A DNA stretch of 64,000 bases from Zantedeschia hybrid cultivar (lineage: Eukaryota; Streptophyta; Magnoliopsida; Alismatales; Araceae): assembly GCA_030544215.1 (NCBI GenBank), contig JARZZO010000008.1, forward strand, positions 19,670,614 through 19,734,613. The letters are read 5' to 3'. Both the position numbers and the translations under genes were made by a program. The notes below the pieces were generated by a model. It searched no databases. It was given only the letters and a program-made list of their open reading frames with translations, and was not told where the DNA came from. Positions 10,513-22,203 of this stretch are shown piece after piece. Position 1 is the first letter of the stretch, and each line of letters opens with the position of its first letter.

Positions 10513-11120
10513 GTCAGGAAAAGCTATCCATGCTGAGATCCCATCTCATTCCACTCAATGATGCTTCCAACCAAATAGGTCGCTAAGATTGTTTTATTAC
10601 ATTCTTGAAAAAGCAAAGTAATAATGCAGCAGAAGTGGTCAGCTATTTTTTACCTTGTTCTGCAGTATGCTTGCTACTTGATTGCCATTTGCTGTTGGTA
10701 TTTTCATGCGTTTAATGCTTTAACATTCTGCATTTGGATCATAAGTGAGAATTTTTGGTTGGCTTTATATTGTTATTCTGCTTTAAATGCCTTAACATCA
10801 GTTGGAGGGAGACCAGTCAATCAAAGCATAAAACATATAGGAAATTTAGAGAACAAAAAAATAACCATCATTTGTTATTTCACACATTTATGTTGAAGAA
10901 AAACTAAATGGTAAACTGTTTTTTTTCACTGGGAACATGTTGTTAGCATGTAGTCAATATTTTGTAGATTATCTCATCATTTTAGGTTTAGTATGTGGGA
11001 ACCTATGATAAGGATATTTGAGCGAGTACTGCTGACAGAAGTCAAGTGAATCCACGGGCCGCAGAGAGAATCACTGTTAATCATCATCATCATCTTCACA
11101 ATCAATCCTTATTCCAACCC

Positions 11121-11150
11121 CCCCCCCCCCCCCACACACACACACAAAAG
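11121..11150. repeat. C homopolymer and CA microsatellite
   Basis: A run of C is followed directly by ACACACACACAC and then an A-rich tract. Confidence 0.9.
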
Positions 11151-11218
11151 TAAAAAAAAAGAAAAAAGAAAGAAAGAAAAAGAAAAAACATGAGGACAAC
11201 AGGTGATTCTGTTGGCTC

Positions 11219-11458
11219 ATGTTCATGGAGTTGGTGGTTCCCTTCCCAAAACCAGTGAAAGCAGGCCAGTCTTTGTTGGCTCAGATCTGGTTCAGCATTT
11301 TTAATTTTATTGTTGCTTGGTTGCCTCTCTGTTCTAGTCTGTTGAAACTAAGGTTATTGACACTGTTATTCATTATCAGAAAGTCCCGGGTATTCTGGAT
11401 GCTGTTAGAAAGAAGAGCTTACAATTTGGTGATTCATTCGAAGGTGACAATGTCACAA
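11219..11458 (+). other. Unrecognised ORF-like segment beside the Mutator MITE
   Basis: An open frame at 11219-11524 is hydrophobic. In another frame, after a polypyrimidine tract and TTCTAG near 11337, about 40 open codons include VIDTVIHYQKVPGILDAVRK and QFGDSFEGDN. I do not recognise either. The Mutator MITE at 11459 interrupts it; past the MITE the flanking frame reads into TQYIDMEK. It could be a captured gene fragment, a cryptic exon, or chance. Confidence 0.25.
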
Positions 11459-11920
11459 GAGGAAGGATCCGTTGCCATCGGTGGCAAAATAAGTATGGTG
11501 CCACCCACTTTAAAAGTACCTTAATCGGACTCTAGTTTTTAATCCAAGCCATTGAACCTTCTCTACCACTAAAAAAGTATGTATGAATGAAAAATCAGAT
11601 GCATTGAACGTGTGTTTCCCATGCATCAAAGCTGTACAAAATGGATGGTCTAGATAAGTAAGAATTAAAAATCAGATGCATTGGATGTGTATTCCCATGC
11701 ATCAAAGCTGTACAAAATGGATGATCTAGATAGTATGATATTTGCTACTATCTAATTTATGACTTATAGATATTAGAATGTATTCTTTTTTGTATTTATA
11801 TGGTTTTCATATTTATAGAAGGTTCAACGGCATGGATTAAAAATTAGAGTTTGATTCAGGAACTTATGAAGTAGGTGGCACCGTTCTTATTTTGCCACCG
11901 GTGGCAATGGATCCCTCCTC
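11459..11920. mobile_element. Mutator-like MITE, 462 bp
   Basis: Long inverted arms of about 105 bp (11459-11562 and 11816-11920) begin GAGGAAGGATCCGTTGCC and, as complement, GAGGAGGGATCCATTGCC. Flanking 9-bp target duplications ATGTCACAA (11450-11458) and ATGCCACAA (11921-11929) differ at one base. A 9-bp duplication plus long inverted repeats starting with G is the Mutator signature. The core holds an internal direct repeat of about 77 bp (about 11585-11740, ATGCATCAAAGCTGTACAAA twice). There is no transposase. Confidence 0.88.
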
Positions 11921-12119
11921 ATGCCACAATACATTGACATGGAAAAACACAGGAGTGCAAGTTGCACTGAGAATGCCATCCCAATATAAAAGCATAAAAT
12001 GACACAAACAGCTCAACCCACAGGAAACATAAAAGAAAATGGAGAAAACAGGATAAACCCATTCTACTGAGCTAATAGGATAGAAATTTTCTAAAAAAGG
12101 ACATTAAATAGTAAAATCC

Positions 12120-12660
12120 CTCCAATGAGAAGCCTTCTTAAAGAAAGAAGAATACTTAGAAATATCCAAATTCACATCCTTGCAATGATCTCCCATACAC
12201 TGAATTGCTCTTCTCAGAATATCAAAGGAGCTGTTAAATTCCTCTCAAAATCTTCTTTGATTTCTATGGTACCAAACAGAAGACAGTATTATTGCTGGAA
12301 AAAGGACTGGCCGTTATTCTCTTAGAACTGGGACAAGAGAGTTTCTACCATCTTAAAAACTCTCAAATACGATCAATTCACGGCCACTGATTCCCAAATG
12401 CTCTGGCCAAAAAAGCTTCTACTGAACTTTGACAATATCACAATTATAGAACAGATGAATCATAGTTTCCTCTTGTATACCACAGAAAACACACTTCAAA
12501 ATTCAAATTGCCAATACTCAAGAATTGTTTTAGTCTCTCGCAAGTAGGAAGCCTTCCTTTCATCACCTTCCACATAAACATTTTACTCTTCCAAGGAAGA
12601 TACTTAACCACATAGTGTTCGTCAACCAAACTCTGGTGCAAGGTGGACCAACTGGTTCGT
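12120..12660 (-). pseudogene. LINE ORF2 C-terminal relic (zf-RVT region)
   Basis: On the minus strand 12641-12444 reads a typical zf-RVT segment after the RT domain: LPWKSKMFMWKVMKGRLPTC, then ERLKQFLSIGN and CFLWYT. Further decayed codons continue toward 12120 (FWPE, LGI). It has no RT core and no visible poly(A) or target duplication. It could be the displaced tail of the decayed LINE at 17377-20157 or an independent fragment. The stretch 11930-12120 shows nothing recognisable. Confidence 0.7.
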
Positions 12661-12903
12661 GTCCACTCAGATTCTCCCAGATATAAGTCGTATCAGGCTG
12701 ACTCGGCCCCACTCACGAGTCAATCATGAGTTGGGCCGATAAGCCAATAAATAGTTGGCTTTTTTTTTCTCCAAATTCCTTAATTTTGTGAATCAACACG
12801 ACATAAATAAACTTTTAAGATGAGTGGTTTAGTAATGACAATGAGTTTAAACCCAATTTAGGAGAAATCTACTCTATTAACGGATAAAAAATATAAGTTA
12901 CTT

Positions 12904-13267
12904 ATTACCAATCAGAGAAAAAAAAAGTCCAATTACTTGCCATGACTCATTAGCATGTAAATGAAATGGACTTTTGTTACTATCCACCATATTTATCAGA
13001 CTTTTGATACAAAGTTATCAGAAGTTATCAGAATTTCAACCATGGGCATGAAATATAATAAACTCATAGTCTCATACAAAGTTAATTACCAATCAGAGAA
13101 AAAAAAGTCCAGTTACTTGCCATGACTCATTAGCATGTAAATGAAATGGACTTTTGTTACTATCCACCATATTTATCAGACTTTTGATACAAAGTTATCA
13201 GAAGTTATCAGAATTTCAACCATGGGCATGAAATATAATAAACTCATAGTCTCATACAAAGTTAATT
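12904..13267. repeat. Recent 180-bp tandem duplication
   Basis: Two adjacent units, about 12904-13084 and 13085-13267, are almost identical. They share ACCAATCAGAGAAAA, GCATGTAAATGAAATGGACT and TCAACCATGGGCATGAAAT. Compared with nearby repeats this is a young duplication. No gene or transposon end is visible in the unit. Confidence 0.9.
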
Positions 13268-13492
13268 TTGATACACAAGCAAGATGGACATGTGATACAT
13301 AAAAGGATCAAGGATCTTAATCATCCTCATCAAACTCATCCAACAAAACCAAAGACTTATTTTTATATGCATTGTCAATCCTACTCGATTTCCTGTGCAC
13401 CCTAGGAAACATATATGGGTCTACCTCCTCAATAGTGATGCTTGGCTTGCTTTTCTTTGGTCGGCTTGGTGTTATGTTGTTAGTGTAGAAGC

Positions 13493-14214
13493 TGTAACGA
13501 CCCAATCAACTAATTGACTCAACAATTGTGCTAGTTGGTAGACTTCCTAAGAAGGTCACCGATCCTGGGACTTCTTCCAACTGAGCACGCTTAACTTTAG
13601 AGTTCTTTCTAACTTGAGCTCCAAAAATTAACCAGCCGGTGTTATTGATAGTCTACTGATTTAGTCTATTTAACATATTCTTATACAAAATGTTACAATC
13701 TACCCTCCTTAGAGACCTGATGTCCTTATCAGGATCATATTACACATAATTCAGAATCTAGTCACCTCCAAGTGATGTGAATTTTTGGAGATTTTTAAGC
13801 CCACCACATTGCTACCACTGTCTACAGGGTTACACTCCCTTGTAAGATCGAGGATAACTAGGCCCTGAGATGCGCAGTAGGTCCTAGTGTGGTCCTTACA
13901 CCACGAGGATAATTGTTCTGATATCATTTGTAACTACCCAATCAGCTAACTGGCACAATAACTATGCTAGTTGGTAGACTTCACAGGAGGAGAATTGTTC
14001 TGATATCATTTGTAACGACCCAATCAGCTAACTAGCACAACAACTATGCTAGTTGGTAGACTTCCCAGGAAGGTCACCTATCCTGGGACTTCTCTCAACC
14101 GAACACGCTTAACTTTGAAGTTCTTTCTAATTCGAGTTTCAAAAAAAGGCTAGTTGATGTTGTTGGTAGTCTAGTGATTTAGTCTATTTAACATATTCTT
14201 ATACGGAGTGTTAC
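13493..14214 (-). mobile_element. Cassandra retrotransposon with an extra partial LTR
   Basis: Terminal repeats start TGTAACGACCC and end near GTTACA: LTR 13493-13697, a truncated copy from 13929 to about 13985, and LTR 14011-14214. Each full LTR carries a segment that is the complement of 5S rRNA, with AGGTCACC, CCTGGGACTTC and GCACGCTTAACTTT; this is the hallmark of Cassandra. On the minus strand, TGATATCAG (14000-14008) next to the LTR is a degenerate initiator-Met primer site, and AAGGAGGGTAGAT precedes the other LTR as purine tract. Flanks GAAGC (13488-13492) and GAAAC (14216-14220) match at 4 of 5. The middle partial LTR with a repeated primer-site segment suggests unequal recombination or a template jump. 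No protein is encoded. Confidence 0.87.
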
Positions 14215-15000
14215 CGAAACTTACATCTCCTTTGAATCCGGATAGAACCGAGTGAAATGCCCTTCAACCTTCTTCTCCTCTGATGCAAAATCACCCTCAG
14301 GGTTGGATCCAACATCTTGAGATGAGAAATCAAAGAAAGAGAGAGTTTGGGTGAAGGAGAAGGGGGAGAGAGGTGGAAAGCCTTTGGTTCACAGAGTTTT
14401 CTGTGAACAGAAACACCCTCAAGCTTTAATAGGTAAAGTTTCTCATCATCTCATATCAGATCCATTGTATCTGATCGTATCAGGCTGGATTGGATCAATG
14501 CAGCCGGCTCAAAATGACTCGACTCGAACGATACACGTTGAGCCAGATCAAGTCGCTTCAACCCACATAATGGCTCAACGGACTCCGCAAGTCAATGCTT
14601 GCTCGTGTCTCGGATTCTTGCAGATACGAGCCAACTTGTATGAGTCGGCGGCCCAAGTCAGCAAGCCCTGCTCTGATGAAGGATTTTGTTGAAAGATTCC
14701 TAGTAACCTACACCATTTCTTGATGCATGTTCAGCTGAATCTGAGAAAGAATCGGTTACATTTTAAAAAATTCATTGAGCTCAATGGTTGTAAAATTTTC
14801 TTCTAAAACAGTTGTGCCAACCCTCAAGTTCCTCGGCTGTGAACATTTGGTGAACTGTTTTCCCCTTATGTGAAGCAATTTCGTATAATTTTTTTTAACA
14901 AATATGAAAATTCTTCCTCCGGCTACCACTGGTCTTCCCAAAGTCTGTGGGATTTTCATTGTCAACAACAAAAGTGGAAGACAGTTTCATGAGTTACGCT
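14215..15000. other. Unassigned non-coding sequence
   Basis: Two open frames (14351-14692 plus, 14756-14971 minus) show no family I recognise. The segment 14480-14690 has weak direct similarity to 12650-12760 (GATTCTYSCAGATA, GACTCGGC), perhaps remnants of one older repeat. Confidence 0.3.
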
Positions 15001-16673
15001 TGTAAGAGAATTTGCCTCCGAATAGGTGTGTTTGCGCGAAGATTTTTCTAACCTTCGTCGGGACCTGACCTAGACACATCTCTCCTATGTCAGATTATTC
15101 GGAAATCCATTTTTTTGTTTATCTAGAGAATTATAGGTCGGTTTTATATTTTATCGGACTATGAGAGCTTGGGATTAGCCCTCAGGGAATCCGGGACTTG
15201 GAATCAAGCGAAGATTCGAGTATATGACCTCTCTCCACTGACCTCGGTCAGTGTTAATTACGCTGAGCGACTGCTCGGCAACCCTTGATTAACCGTCCGT
15301 ATGATGCCCTTATAACATGCAACACTACTACTACAGGCAGCACATGCATATGAAGATATATTTTAGGTTAAACTCTTGGCCTCACCCAAGTTTAGGATGT
15401 GTTTATATGATTTTGGATTGATTCCAAGCTATCTGGATTAATTCCAAGTATATTGGATTGACTCCAAGTATCCTGAATTGATTCCAAGTATTTTAGACCC
15501 ATAGGGGTATTTTTGTAATTATGCCAAGTTGGAGGGTATAGGGAGATTGTGGTTATTTAAGTGTATGAAATGAGTTTTAATGATTTAGGAAGGTTTCAAA
15601 ACCTTAGGAGGTATTTTAGAGTTATTTCAAGTGTGTTTGGATTGTAAGGGTATTTTGGTAATTTTGCCCAAATTGGATTTTTAGACTTAAAGTCTATTTT
15701 TATATTTTTCTGAGATTTTTATTTATTTTTATCATATTGAGGGTATTTTGGTAATTTTACCCATCTTATTAAGGTTTGGAGGGTATTTTGGACATATGAG
15801 AGATTTTGATATTTTTAAGAATTTTCTGTGATTTTTACAGATTTTTAACATGTATGAAGGTATTTTTGTAATTTGTATTAAGCTTTAGGGGCATTTAAGT
15901 CATTTCAGAATTTTATATATTTTCAGATTTGGTTCTCTGTTTTTTACTGGTTTTTACTGAATTTTACTGATTTTTTTATTAATTTTACTGATTTTTATTA
16001 ATTAATTAGGTATATGAAGGATATTTAAGTTATATTTTGGATTTATGTAATTTCCAGATTTTGTTTTCTGATTTTTACTGAGTATTACTGATTTTCACAG
16101 AATTTTTCTGATTTTTATATTTATTTTATTAATTTTAGATAATTTTCGCAGATTTTATTAATTAATTAAGTATGTGGAGTATTTAAGTCATTTTTTAACT
16201 TAAGTATATTATTTCATGTCTCAATGTTTCATTATTAAGTTTTAATTATCAGTCTAAGATTAGTTATGTATGGGATGAGGCCAATGATATTTTAGAATAT
16301 TTAATTATATGTTTTATGTATTTTAATTAGTTATAAAACTAATTATTTTGCATATGAAAATATAGTAACATAGTGTTACTTAAATAGTAGATTCATGAAC
16401 ACACATGCACACACATATGCTCAAAGAACAAATAGTAGCATTCATTCATTATTTCGGCATAATCTCGTCTTATAGAACGGTGATTTCACAACATAAATTT
16501 GGAAGAGCTTCCCCTTAGGAATAAACCTTAGGAAGAGAGTCCTCCAAGAAAATATCGCCTCCAAATCGCAGTAAACCCGGGCAAGAGCACTGGATTTGGT
16601 CTTCAAATTGACAGAGTTTTCCCTAGGAAATTTTGGGCCAAATGGGCATGGGGCTTCTTCTTACCCCTTGGGG

Positions 16674-16685
16674 GGTATTTATAGG
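16674..16685 (+). promoter_or_regulatory. TATA box of the long LTR
   Basis: GGTATTTATAGG lies at the same relative place as GGTATTTATAGG at 59000-59011 and TTTTTATAGG on the minus strand at 30034-30043, just before the CCACCGGT-rich segment in all three LTRs. Confidence 0.6.
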
Positions 16686-16689
16686 CTTC

Positions 16690-17335
16690 AAGGCATGAAC
16701 CGGTGGGGGTACCCACCGGAATGCTTGAGGTGGGGGGTACCCACCGGTTGGCTTGAGGTGGGGGGTGCCCACCGGTTGCCTCCTCCTCCTCTCCCTCTCT
16801 TTTTTAATTTTTTAATCACATGGGTGAGAGAGAGATGGGAGAGAGCATTAAAAAAAGGAGAGAGAGAGAGAGAGAGAGAGGGAGGGGGGGACCGGTTGGC
16901 ACCCCCACCGGTTCCAACCGGTGGAGGGGGGTGCCACCGGATGGACCCCCCCCCACCGGTTTTGGGAAACCGGTGGGGGGTTCCCCTCCTCACTTCTTCC
17001 TTCTTTTTTCTGCTTTTTGGGGCTCATTAATGAGCTTGGGTGGCAGATTTGGGGGATGGGCCAATGTGAAAAGGGTTTAAACCCCTTAAATCCAGATTTG
17101 GCTCCATGTGAAAGGGGGTTTTAGGGTGAGTATTAAATGGGGTTCACATGAGATTCTTAACCCATGTGTGAATGGGGTTAAGATTCCCATTAACTCCCCT
17201 TCACCCTAATTAATCCCCCCCCCCCTTTTCTTTGAATTTAAAAATGGGAGAGAAGGGAGGGATCCTCCTCCCCCCCCCCCCCACCGGTTTCCCTCTTGGA
17301 ACCGGTGGGGGGGTCCCAACCGGTGGGGGGGGGGG
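16690..17335. repeat. CCACCGGT-rich segment of the LTR
   Basis: Many copies of CCACCGGT or its complement occur with G-runs (GGTGGGGGG) between them, plus a GA tract at 16857-16882. It is palindromic and GC-rich against an AT-rich neighbour, which explains the overlapping open frames on both strands. The segment recurs at 59020-59280 and, inverted, at 29950-30010. Confidence 0.8.
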
Positions 17336-17376
17336 GCTTCCCCTTTCTCCCTTTTGCTTTAAAATGGGTTCCAACA

Positions 17377-20157
17377 GGGTGCTATGGATGAAGAATTGGG
17401 CGGCATCATAGATCACCAGCTCAAAATTCCTGAAATACTTGACAATCTTAACCCACAGGGAACTGTTGAATGCTCCCCAATCTTCTAAACCATTTGGCCG
17501 TCATGGTTTCATCAAAGCTTTCTAACTTTTACGGGCATCATGGTTTCATCTAAACGTACATGCTTCCATCTTACCAATGGTAAACCCTTCGTCTCCAGCC
17601 TCCCTCATGCCCAGAAGAAAGATCTCCTAATGGCCTCAATTTCTTCTCTACAGATCTTGGAATCTTAAAAATTGAGAGATGATAATCAGCCAAAGCAGGC
17701 AAGATTGTTTTAGAAAGAATCCATCTATCTACCTCCAGCAGAAAGAAATTTTGCTTTCCACCTTCAAGTTTTCAATGACATCATCCCAATCTTTAATTTT
17801 AATGCTGTCATCTGACAAAGGGAGGCCCAAGTATTTAATGGGGAAGAAGTCCACCTGCAGCCCATATAATCTGCTAGTTCTTCCACTATTTATTGATCAA
17901 GTCTGACACCAACAGTTTCAGTTTTTTCAAAGTTACCGCTTCAACTAGCCTGAGCAGTTTCTTCAGATTTTCAACCACATTCCATTTTCCTGTAGTAAAG
18001 AGCAATGGGCATCAGCCAATTCAGTGATATGGCTAAAGATCATCGCCTCCAACCAGAATACTCATCTATTATGCCACTGCCTAAGGCCAAGTAGAGCTGA
18101 GAACTTGTCCAACGAGGAGGAAAATAAGGTGAGAGGTTGTGTCCCCTTGCCTCAGCCCTCGTCAACCACTTAATCCATTTTTGTTCAAAAGCCCATATGT
18201 CCAAGAATCTTGAAGATGCAATTCCAACTATAAACTCTTATCATATGCTTTCTCAAAATCTAGTTTCATAATCGTACGTTGCCTGTTCCTGATTCTTTTC
18301 CATCGGCGACTTGATCAATCACTCTTTTCAGCCTAGCTGTCATGCTCTTGATGATAATTGTCTAACATCCATTAAGCTAGCTGATTGCCTGAATTCTGAA
18401 CATCTTTCTTAGGGATAAGAAGTACAAAAATAGACTTGCAACATTTGATAATGTCCCAAAAATGCTGATAGAGCCCCAATGAGAACCCATTTGGGCCAGG
18501 TGATGTGTTCCCATCCATGGTGAAAATAGCATCTTTAACCTCATCTTCTTGAAGAGGGGTGTTCAAGAGTTCTGCATCTCTATGATTGAAGGCAGAATCC
18601 CGTCCTTGAGAGTTGAGACTAGCCCTCCACACACTATCTTCTTTGAACAACTCTTTGAAGAAGTTAATGAATGCTTCTTGGATTCCTTCAATGTCTTGAA
18701 TGACTCTATCGTTATATTTCACTGTTCAGTGCTCAATGCTCTTCTTTTTTTCTTAATAAAATTGGTGGCATAATCTTATCGTTTTTTTAAAAAAATGCTC
18801 TTCTGTTTACACAACAAGCCACTTGAAAGAAAGTTGAGTTTTTGTCCCCTTGCTTTCATCTTTACTTGGCCCTTTGCTTCCACCTGATTTTGTCTCTATG
18901 GAGCCAATTTTGGTACTCCTTAAAGGACTGTTCTTCGTCTAGAGATAGCCGGCCTTGATCTCCTTTAAGTTCTATAGATCGTCAATCTTTTGAATATGTT
19001 CTTGTCTAATTGCAGCAGAATATTACAAAAACGTTCACACAGCATTTTTTATATGATTTGTCCGCCATTCTTTAAATTTCCTTACATTGAATCCATGCCA
19101 ACTCATATCTGAACAATTCTAGTATGCTGCATGAACTGGGTAGGTATGTGATCGGAAAATGACTCTTGTTAACCCTGTGAGTTGAGGTGGAAAAATCATC
19201 TGCCACTCAGTAGAGATAAAAAATCTGTCCAATTTAGACTGATCTTGAATAGTCTGCATATTAGACCATGTATACTTTCTATTAGAGAGATCTAACTCTA
19301 TGGATCTGTTGACTAAAAACATCCATTTCCTTCGCTCCATCCAATTCCTGTGCCCTGATCTTTCTCATGGGTAAAGTCATCATAGCACTCCAAGCTTTCT
19401 GAAACGATCCTGTATAGTTCCTGGAAAAAGACAATCCTTAAACTGAAGTAACCGCCCATGGATTTTGATCCCATTGCATTCAAAACAGACAGACACATTG
19501 ATATTTACATGACTTCCCCAAGCAGACTCTGTCATTCCACATGATAAGTGGCCTCCCCTTGAAGCAGTTGCTGCTTGAAAACTCCAGCTGGACATTCTAA
19601 AGTATTTGAAACCAAATCTCTGACTGCGCTGACCTTATTATCACTGTTAAGGCCTCTAATATACCAAGACAGGATCTTCTTTGAAGCAATGACTTTTTCC
19701 CTACCTTTTTTTTTTCCCCTTCTTAGACCACATACTGTTATGTGAGTTGTTTTCCTTAATGAAATCCGATTCTCTTGCCAACCTTCACTCCTCCAAAAAT
19801 TCAATCCTCCTTATCTTCTTCTTGATCAGGCTTCTAACAATGCCCACACTTCCTTCAAAAGGTACTCCTACTGTCTTGCCGAACTAAATGATCTCCTTAG
19901 TCTGATTGTCTGGCTTAATTGGCTGAATGAAAGTCAAAGGAAACTGGTCTATATCCACTAAATAATCTCCTTTTTTTTTTCCCCTTCTTAGACCACATAC
20001 TGTTATGTGAGTTGTTTTCCTTAATGAAATCCGATTCTCTTGCCAATCTTCACTCCTCCAAAAATTCAATCCTCTTTATCTTCTTCTTGATCAGGCTTCT
20101 AACAATGGCCACACTTCCTTCAAAAGATATTCCTATTGTCTTGCCAAACTAAATAAT
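17377..20157 (-). pseudogene. Decayed L1-type LINE (ORF1 end and ORF2), left part
   Basis: Minus-strand coding remnants run from ORF1 toward the RT. From high to low coordinates they are: a duplicated ORF1 end (NFWRSEDWQENRISLRK at 20069 and 19804), the endonuclease start SWYIRGLNSDNKVSAVRDL near 19650, the later endonuclease segment LSNRKYTWSNMQ..LDRFFIS near 19250, the pre-RT and finger region MDGNTSPGPNGFSLGLYQHF and IFVLLIPKK (18372-18722), and decayed RT-distal sequence to 17400. The palm motifs are lost or scrambled. A 260-bp tandem duplication (19700-19965 and 19965-20157 plus 22242-22310) covers the ORF1 end. The left edge abuts the long LTR at 17376; the right side is interrupted by a + strand LINE at 20158-22230. 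Confidence 0.8.
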
Positions 20158-20159
20158 TT

Positions 20160-22023
20160 GGTAGGAATGGTTTTCAACTTTCTCATTTACAATTTGCAGA
20201 CGATACATTGCTACTCTCCTCAGGCCATATGGGTATGTTGAAGAATTTGAATATTCTGCAGGTCTTAACAGAAGCTATTACTGGTCTTAGTATTAATTTT
20301 CAGAAATCTGAAATAGTAGGGATAAATTTGGACAAGGATAGGCTGGATCGCATGGCTGAGATTTTAAACTGCAGACAATCTCATTTCCCAATCAAATACT
20401 TGGGTCTTCCACTATCATGTGGACCTATAAAGCTAAGAGATTGGGATGGGGTAATTAAAAAGTTTGATCACAAGTTAGATGGATGGAAAGCAAGATACCT
20501 CTCTAATGGTGGTAGATGGATTCTCTCATTATCAGTCCTCTCCTCATTAGCTTCTTATCATCTATCCATCTTTAAAGCCCCAAGAGTTGTGGAAAGAATG
20601 ATAGAGGCAAGGAGGAGCTTTTTTTTCTGGGGAGGAGGGAAGAGAGAAGGGAAAGATCTTCACCTCATTGCATGGGACAAAGTTTGCAGAAGTAAAGACC
20701 AAGGAGGGGTTGGTTTGGTCAAAACTCATCATTTCAATAAGGCAATGCTTTCTAAATGGCTGTGGAGATTAGGAGAAGAAGTTGACCATCCCTGGGTTAT
20801 AATAGTAAGGGAGACGTGTTATCACAATACATCTAGATGGGATCATGGGAGTTAAACCCTTCCAAGACATACAACCCATGGATGGCAGTACCGGCCGATA
20901 CCGGTACGTACCGGCCGGTACGTACCGGTATCGGCCGGCACCGGTACCGTGGGTACCGACCGGTACCGGACTGGTTTTGGGCCGGTACCGACCGGTACCG
21001 GGCCGGTACCGACCGGTACCGGGCCAATACCGGCCGATATCGGACCGGTACGTACCGGTACCGGTACCCACCGATACCGGTACCGGTACTGCCATCCTTG
21101 ATACTACCTGTCTCATATTTGGAGAAATATTGCTCAGATGGAAGTTTTCATCCTCCTAGCAATCAGATTTCAACTAGGCAGTGGTGAACTTATTAGTTTC
21201 TGGAAAGACTCATGGTTATCTAATGTTCCTTTCACTGAACAAGCTCCTAATTTATTTCAGCTTATTGTAAACAAAAATGCTTCAGTTGCTCAAGTTCTAG
21301 CCCATGACATGATCCCCTTATGAACATTATTCTCAGAAGAAACCCAATTGAACCTGAACTTGAGGAGTTGCTCATAATTATCTCACTTCACATATTCAGC
21401 TTCTCAGGGACAAGGGAGGACAAAAGAATTTGGAGGTGGAATACCAAAGGATCCTATTCACCTAATGTTCTCATCCATATTATCCAAGATGGTGGTACTA
21501 GAGTGTGGTGGAAATCTTTAGTGTGGTCCAAATACATCCCTATTAAAATCAGAATTTTCTTATGGAAGGTGGCAATGTTTAGGCTCCCCACTTCTCATAG
21601 ACTAGAAGAATTCTCAATATCAGCTCTACCAAGTGTGTTTTCTGTGGCCTTTTTGAAGAAGAACAAAGCCATCTTTTCTGCCATTGCGGGATCATTAATT
21701 TTCAGTGGAGGACTCTATGCAAAGCTTTAAAGATTCTGTGGGTGGATCCTATAGATTCCCTACATCTCTTGCAAATCTGGTCTGATCTCTGTCCTAATGA
21801 GTCTTTAAGCAAGATCTGGTCTCTCTTTCCTCTAGCTATGATGTGGGCAATTTGGTTGGAAAGGAACAACAGAAGATTCAATCAGGAGTTTAACAATCCC
21901 TCTATTATTCTCAGAAGAACTATCAGTTGGGTGAAGGACTGGGGTAAAGCTGCTGCCCTCTGGGATGCATCAACAGGAGATCTTATTTCTAGGGCTTGTA
22001 GTTGGAAAGACTTTTCGCTTTGA
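20160..22023 (+). pseudogene. LINE ORF2, RT C-terminus and zf-RVT tail
   Basis: The reading frame is split by an inserted MITE (20877-21100) and by at least two frameshifts. Excising the MITE with one target copy joins TYN to LSHIWRNI in frame, matching TYNLSPIWKNI of the sister LINE at 44168-44200. This confirms both the LINE frame and the MITE boundaries. The tail after 21320 contains RRNPIEPELEELL, RIWRWNTKGSYSPN and WWKSLVWSKYIPIKIRIFLW. The zinc-finger cysteines fall in a frameshifted region near 21640-21700 (KCVFCGLFEEEQ type), so the protein is dead. Confidence 0.8.
20877..21100. mobile_element. hAT-like MITE with GTACCGG array, 224 bp
   Basis: Inverted termini CATGGATGGCAGTACCGG (20877-20894) and, as complement, CAAGGATGGCAGTACCGG match at 17 of 18. 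Target duplications ATACAACC (20869-20876) and ATACTACC (21101-21108) match at 7 of 8. The interior is a degenerate array of GGTACCG/GGCCGGTACC in both senses and can fold on itself. Removal restores the LINE frame. It resembles the 6068-6263 element in termini (CATGGA), duplication length and design, but with GTACCGG in place of GATCGG. Confidence 0.88.
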
Positions 22024-22203
22024 CTTGTTTTTCTTTTGAGGCTTCTTTCTCAGCTTCTATTTTATTGTCTTAATAAAATAGAAGTCTTTGGGTCTGCCTT
22101 TATTTTATTTGCTGAGGCTTGCTGTTGTGTCTTGATGTATGGCCAAGTGCCTTCTAAAGGTTAGGCCATGGGCCTTCTTTGTATCTTTTTCTCTTAATGA
22201 AAT

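Larger units (their letters stand above)
15001..17376 (+). mobile_element. Long LTR (probably solo), about 2.4 kb
   Basis: It starts TGTAAGAG and ends TTCCAACA, so TG...CA. Strongly AT-rich U3 sequence with many GATTTTTAYTGA-type motifs is followed by a TATA box in GGGGGTATTTATAGG (about 16672-16685), then a region rich in CCACCGGT/ACCGGTGG. A shorter copy in the same orientation lies at 57374-59319, and a distantly related LTR lies inverted at 29211-33358. All three share the block CCACTGACCTYGGT and CCCTTGATTAAC. No internal domain or partner LTR is attached. A clear 5-bp duplication is not visible (ACGCT on the left, GGGTG on the right), so solo status is inferred. Open frames at 16596-17416 are products of the CCGGTGGGGG repeats. 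Confidence 0.65.

Noticed and set aside
10624..10896. Hydrophobic 90-codon frame after exon A
   Set aside because: AT-rich intron sequence; no conserved motif, and hydrophobic codons are expected from T-rich DNA.
13560..13615. 5S rRNA similarity
   Set aside because: It is partial, diverged and repeated inside each LTR of Cassandra, so it is not a 5S rRNA gene.
16596..17416. Several overlapping open frames rich in Gly, Pro and Arg
   Set aside because: They come from CCACCGGT/GGTGGGGG repeats and GA runs of an LTR, are open on both strands, and recur at the same place in the second LTR copy.
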